Assembly: GCA_029263035.1 (NCBI GenBank)
Contig: JAJCYF010000047.1
Span: 1 to 16,111, forward strand
Reading direction: 5' to 3'
From: Actinomycetes bacterium
GTDB taxonomy: Bacteria > Actinomycetota > CADDZG01 > JAHWKV01
Length of the DNA stretch: 16,111 bases
Shown here: positions 12,926-16,111 of the stretch, piece after piece
Layout: every line of letters begins with the position of its first letter
Position numbering within the stretch: position 1 is the first letter of the stretch
Position numbers and translations under genes: made by a program
Notes under the pieces: generated by a model
Told to the model about the DNA's origin: nothing
The model's input: the letters and a program-made list of their open reading frames with translations, nothing else
The model's database searches: none

Positions 12926-13892
12926 ACTCGAACCCCGCCCGGGCCGACTGGAGCTGGAACACAATCAGCAGCTGGGTGAGACCCAGGGGGCCGGAAACCC
13001 GCTGCTGGTCGCCCTCGGCGAAAAGACCGATGGCGTTGGCGTCCAGCTTTCCGTCCTTGTGCATCTTCTCCCAGATGATCTGCTCCGCCGAAGCGGCGAC
13101 CTCATCGGGTACCGTGCCGTCGATCTCCAGCACGTCCACCGGCTGGCCGCGGTCACGAGCCAGCGAGAACCGGATGGGCTCGTACTTGGCGGTCCGGGTC
13201 GCCGAGGCGATTTCCGCCAGATATGGGTGCGGGAGGGTGGGGCGAAGCACCAGCTTGACGTTGTAGTGGCTGGCGTCGACATCCAGGTCCGGTCCGGGAG
13301 GGTAGAAGCGCACGACGATGTCGGCGTGGGCACGCTGAGGACGGATGTAGGCCTCCGACTCGGGCTCGCGCTTGGCGAGATCGGCGTCGACCTGCTCCTC
13401 GGTGTAGTTGCGCTTGCCCACGTCCCGCTTGATCTTCCAGGCCCGGCGAACATCTTCCGGCGGGTCCAAAAAGACCTTGACGTCGAAGCAGTCGCGCATG
13501 GGCTTGCTGTAGAAGCCGAACAGGCCCTCCACCACCATGTACTCCTCGGGAGTGACCAGGACCGGCCGGTCCAGCGTTCCAAACTTGTGGTTGTAGATGG
13601 GCTTGAGGATGGGCTCCCCGTCCGCCAGGAGCTTCAGGTGCTGCTCGATGATCTCCATGTAGTTGCAGTCGGGATGCAATGGAGTGAACGGCAGTTCCTT
13701 GCGCTCTACCCGGTCGAACTTGTGGTAATCGTCCGTGCAGATGGTGGTCACGCGGTCCTTGCCCAGAATCTTTGCGATTCCGGCGGTCAGCGTCGTCTTG
13801 CCGGTTGCCGAGTCTCCGACAACACCCAGCATGATCGGTCGCCCGCTGCCGTTAGGAGCGCGGTTATGTAGGGAGGAACTCGTGGTAGCCAT
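12918..13892 (-). CDS. prk: Phosphoribulokinase
   Basis: The enzyme makes ribulose-1,5-bisphosphate from ribulose-5-phosphate and ATP. The 324-aa protein has a Walker A loop GDSATGKTT (26-34), the PRK-specific DDYHKFDRVERK (54-65), KPIYNH (97-102), VVEGLFGFYS (120-129) with a Walker-B-like Glu, and WKIKRD in the central region with IRPQRAHADIVVRFYPP further on. The two cysteines used for thioredoxin control in plants are absent at the corresponding places, so redox control of that kind is unlikely. The start is ATG at 13890-13892. No ribosome site is visible, but TAAACT (13903-13898) is five bases upstream. It lies about 2.6 kb beyond cbbR, outside the cbbL operon, and converges on the UbiA gene. 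Confidence 0.95.
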   Translation of the reverse strand: MATTSSSLHNRAPNGSGRPIMLGVVGDSATGKTTLTAGIAKILGKDRVTTICTDDYHKFDRVERKELPFTPLHPDCNYMEIIEQHLKLLADGEPILKPIYNHKFGTLDRPVLVTPEEYMVVEGLFGFYSKPMRDCFDVKVFLDPPEDVRRAWKIKRDVGKRNYTEEQVDADLAKREPESEAYIRPQRAHADIVVRFYPPGPDLDVDASHYNVKLVLRPTLPHPYLAEIASATRTAKYEPIRFSLARDRGQPVDVLEIDGTVPDEVAASAEQIIWEKMHKDGKLDANAIGLFAEGDQQRVSGPLGLTQLLIVFQLQSARAGFEFS

Positions 13893-14094
13893 GCCGTAGT
13901 TTACTCATAACGCAAGAATTTCTGCTTGCGGCGATGTGCCTGAAGGCACTCGGGCAGTTCGGACCGGTGCCGGGCCGTGCGTGATACCGTCCGTTTTCAG
14001 ATTCGTTGCAACCGGCCTCCCCGCCGGCATGGTCGGGGGTCTTTCCATGACCGGGCGGAAGCCGCCCCAGAACAAAGCGAAAAGGAAGGTTCAA
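13893..14094. promoter_or_regulatory. Divergent control region of prk and rpe
   Basis: This 202-bp region separates two divergent CBB genes. On the prk side TAAACT (13903-13898) lies five bases before the ATG but lacks a good -35. An inverted repeat CGCAAG-N8-CTTGCG (13911-13930) sits where a -35 would be and is a candidate operator. On the rpe side TGATACCGT (13982-13990) could be an extended -10. The frame of rpe is open through most of the region but has no family sequence there. Confidence 0.4.
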
Positions 14095-14754
14095 GTGACC
14101 CAGGGCAGAATCGTCCCTTCAGTGCTGAACGCCAATCTTGCCCGTCTGGGCGAGGACGTAACCCGGCTCGCCGAAGGCGGCGCCGACGCAATCCAGTGGG
14201 ATGTCATGGACGGGCACTTCGTACCCAATCTCACCTTCGGCGCCGAGGTCATCAAGCAGTGCCGTGACCTGACCACGATTCCCTACGAGGCCCACCTGAT
14301 GATCACCGACGGCGAGCGCTGGGTTGAGGACTACGTAAAGGCGGGCTGCGAGACGGTCATCATCCACCCGGAGGCCATCACGCACCTGCACCGCTGCCTG
14401 GAGGAGATTCGCCGCATGGGGGCCAAAGCGGGAGTGGCTCTCAACCCGGCCACCTCACTGGAGACCATCCGCCACTGCATGGGCTCCATCGACCACCTGC
14501 TGATCATGACGGTGAACCCCGGTTTCGGCGGCCAGGCCTACATCACCGAGATGGAGCCGAAGGTTGCCGAGGCCCGCGCGATGATCGACACCACCGGGCG
14601 GCAGATTGCGCTGGAGGTCGACGGCGGAGTGACCAAAGACACCGTCGCCGGCGCGCTCAAGGCGGGCGCCGACCACTTCGTCGTGGGTTCGGCACTGTTC
14701 CGCCATCCCGACGGCCCGGCGGCCGCTATGGCCGAGGTTCGGGCCAACATGTAG
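14095..14754 (+). CDS. rpe: Ribulose-phosphate 3-epimerase
   Basis: The enzyme interconverts xylulose-5-phosphate and ribulose-5-phosphate, in the CBB and pentose phosphate pathways. The 219-aa TIM barrel has PSVLNANLARLGEDV (8-22), DVMDGHFVPNLTFG (36-49), EAHLMI (65-70), MTVNPGFGGQAYI (138-150), EVDGGVT (174-180) and GSALF (198-202). Metal ligands Asp36, His67 and Asp176 are present. The usual first His (HVDVMD) is Gln34 here (QWDVMD). I chose GTG at 14095 because AGGAAGG ends five bases before it and the length then fits the family. The frame is open to 13936. It diverges from prk, its pathway successor, and is followed by a strong terminator. Confidence 0.95.
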   Translation: MTQGRIVPSVLNANLARLGEDVTRLAEGGADAIQWDVMDGHFVPNLTFGAEVIKQCRDLTTIPYEAHLMITDGERWVEDYVKAGCETVIIHPEAITHLHRCLEEIRRMGAKAGVALNPATSLETIRHCMGSIDHLLIMTVNPGFGGQAYITEMEPKVAEARAMIDTTGRQIALEVDGGVTKDTVAGALKAGADHFVVGSALFRHPDGPAAAMAEVRANM

Positions 14755-14767
14755 CTTCACCGCAAAC

Positions 14768-14798
14768 AAAACGGCCGCCCCGAAAGGGCGGCCGTTTT
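14768..14798. terminator. Bidirectional rho-independent terminator between rpe and sod
   Basis: A 10-bp core stem (14771-14780 with 14786-14795) with a 5-base loop extends by A-T pairs to 13 bp and ends in TTTT on the plus strand. On the minus strand it is followed by TTTTGTTTG. It lies between the convergent rpe and sod genes and can serve both. Confidence 0.92.
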
Positions 14799-14812
14799 CG
14801 TCCGCTGAGGTC

Positions 14813-15424
14813 CTAGCTCAACGCTGCTTCGTACCTGGAGCCGACTTCCTGCCAGTTCACCACGTTCCAGAAGGCGCCTATGTACTCCGGGCGGCGGTTC
14901 TGGTACTTGAGGTAGTAGGCGTGCTCCCATACGTCCAGGCCCAGGATCGGCGTCTCACCGGCTGCCAGGGGAGAGTCCTGGTTGGGCAGGCCGTACGGAA
15001 CCAGCTGGCCGTCGGCGACTACCAGCCAGGCCCATCCGCTGCCGAACTGGTTGGCCGCGGTGTTGGTGAACAGGGTCTTGAAGGCGTCGAAGGAGCCGAA
15101 GGAGCTGTTGATGGCGTCCGCCAGGGCGCCTGCGGGCTCCCCGCCGCCGTTCGGTGAGAGCACCTGCCAGAACAGGGAGTGGTTGGCGTGGCCACCACCG
15201 TGGTTGCGAACCGGGGTCGAAAGCTCGGAGGGCACGGAGGCGAAGTCCTTCATCAGCTCATCGATGGGCTTCGCCGCGAGCTCCGGCTTGTCGGCCAGGG
15301 CTGCGTTCAGCTTGTCGATGTAGGTCTGGTGGTGCTTCGTGTGGTGGATCTCCATCGTCCTTGCATCAATATGCGGTTCAAGCGCATCGTATGCATAAGG
15401 AAGCGGCGGCAGTTCGTAAGCCAT
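14813..15424 (-). CDS. sodA: Superoxide dismutase, Mn type
   Basis: This 203-aa cytosolic enzyme of the Fe/Mn family has LPPLPYAYDALEPHID at the N-terminus, the metal-binding HHTKHHQTYI, GGHANHSLFW, NQFGSGWAWLV and GLDVWEHAYYLKYQNRRPEYI regions, ending near FWNVVNWQEV. GGHANH together with Gln in NQDSPL points to Mn rather than Fe, though cambialistic use cannot be excluded. The start ATG has AGGGGG four bases upstream. A possible -10, TATACT (15465-15460), lies in the 72-bp gap behind moeA without a clear -35. It ends at the terminator shared with rpe and indicates aerobic life. Confidence 0.96.
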   Translation of the reverse strand: MAYELPPLPYAYDALEPHIDARTMEIHHTKHHQTYIDKLNAALADKPELAAKPIDELMKDFASVPSELSTPVRNHGGGHANHSLFWQVLSPNGGGEPAGALADAINSSFGSFDAFKTLFTNTAANQFGSGWAWLVVADGQLVPYGLPNQDSPLAAGETPILGLDVWEHAYYLKYQNRRPEYIGAFWNVVNWQEVGSRYEAALS

Positions 15425-15496
15425 ATTTCCCCCTAGTTTTATCTAAGCATTGCGACCCAAGTATAGAGGCCGTTATTTGTTACCTACCCCGGCCGG

Positions 15497-16111
15497 TCAG
15501 GCGTGAATCTGATCGAGCGGGCGGTACAGCTGCACATTCACCTGCTCGCCGGCTTTCACCGGCTCATCTCCGGGCGGTATCACCGCCAGGCCGTTGGCCT
15601 TTACGACCGTCCCCAGCAGGTTGGAAGCGGCCGGTCCGGTGGAGCGGGCCCTCCAGGACCCGTTGTCCCGGTAGACCAGAACCCTCGAGTAGCGAGTCTT
15701 GTCCACCAGGCCCTCCATCGGCTCGTCAATTGCCGCCCGGACGACGGGTCGGTCGAGATCGGTCCGTCCCATCATCTTCAGCAGCGCCGGGCGGATGAAC
15801 AGCTCGAACGAAACGAACACCGACACCGGGTTGCCGGGCAGGCCGAAGTAGGTCCTACCCTCCACACTACCGAAGGCCTGCGGCATACCGGGCTGCATGG
15901 CCACCTTGTAGGCATCGATCTGCCCCAGCTCCTCGACGACCTTGCGGACCACGTCCAGATCTCCCACCGACATACCCCCCGAGGAGATAAAAACGTCCAC
16001 CTCGGGCGCACGGGAGACGAAAACTTCGCGCAGCAGGTCCTCGTCGTCCGGAATGATCGGCGGGCGCACCGGCGATATTCCGAGCTCCTTCAGACACCCC
16101 GCGATGGTGTA
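15497..16111 (-). CDS. moeA: Molybdopterin molybdenumtransferase, C-terminal part
   Basis: The gene runs off the right edge, and the frame is open to base 16111 with family sequence (YTIAGCLKELG). About 205 residues are visible. They cover the MoCF/MogA-like domain with SSGGMSVGDLDVV, VAMQPGMPQAFGS and FGLPGNPVSVFVSFELFIRPALL, and the final beta domain (about 90 residues) ending QIHA. MoeA inserts molybdate into adenylylated molybdopterin. An internal GTG at 16067-16069 is not the true start. No other Mo-cofactor genes are in the window. It is followed 72 bp later by sod on the same strand. Confidence 0.93.
   Translation of the reverse strand, partial: YTIAGCLKELGISPVRPPIIPDDEDLLREVFVSRAPEVDVFISSGGMSVGDLDVVRKVVEELGQIDAYKVAMQPGMPQAFGSVEGRTYFGLPGNPVSVFVSFELFIRPALLKMMGRTDLDRPVVRAAIDEPMEGLVDKTRYSRVLVYRDNGSWRARSTGPAASNLLGTVVKANGLAVIPPGDEPVKAGEQVNVQLYRPLDQIHA

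Noticed and set aside
13936..14094. A 53-codon N-terminal extension of rpe
   Set aside because: The family starts near the GTG at 14095, which has a strong ribosome site. The upstream residues are not conserved-looking.
1..16111. tRNA or rRNA genes, CRISPR arrays, insertion sequences and attachment sites
   Set aside because: I looked on both strands and saw no cloverleaf, repeat-spacer array, transposase motif or terminal inverted repeats.

Overview
The window is GC-rich (about 60-65% by eye), densely coded DNA. It is most likely from an actinobacterium (Actinomycetota) with aerobic, autotrophic potential. That placement is an inference. It rests on GTG starts, several apparently leaderless promoters, a LigD-type polymerase domain, an Mn-type superoxide dismutase and a red-type (form IC) RuBisCO with its CbbX activase. 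I cannot assign a genus or class.

Layout. Bases 1-124 hold a possible C-terminal tail of a plus-strand gene and a terminator. From 3450 leftward runs a minus-strand operon: an archaeal-like endonuclease IV domain fused to a LigD-type polymerase domain, then trpD, then a 119-aa unknown, ending at the terminator. The fusion gene has an in-frame TAG (1933-1935) just before the last catalytic motif of the polymerase, yet the frame stays open and recognisable for 97 more codons. Bases 3601-4725 hold two plus-strand membrane proteins. Bases 4788-5780 hold minus-strand yceI-like and CBS-domain genes.

The centre (5967-13892) is a Calvin-Benson-Bassham (CBB) locus. A minus-strand operon reads cbbL - hairpin - cbbS - hairpin - cbbX - 79-aa unknown - inositol-monophosphatase-family gene. 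A CbbR-type LysR regulator diverges from cbbL across a 130-bp control region with opposed promoters. Downstream of cbbR are a tandem 38-bp repeat carrying two nested short reading frames, a small membrane protein, and a UbiA-family prenyltransferase. Phosphoribulokinase (minus) overlaps the UbiA gene tail to tail. Ribulose-5-phosphate 3-epimerase (plus) diverges from phosphoribulokinase. The right end holds Mn-type sod and the C-terminal part of moeA.

How the genes work together. Rpe supplies ribulose-5-phosphate, Prk makes ribulose-1,5-bisphosphate, CbbLS fixes CO2, and CbbX removes inhibitory sugar phosphates from RuBisCO. The sugar-phosphatase-family gene may act in regeneration. CbbR probably controls cbbL and itself. 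The points most worth checking are the interrupted nuclease-polymerase fusion, the unknown 79-aa gene between cbbX and the phosphatase, the leader with nested frames and repeats before the UbiA pair, and a run of -10 boxes placed exactly 6 bases before start codons.
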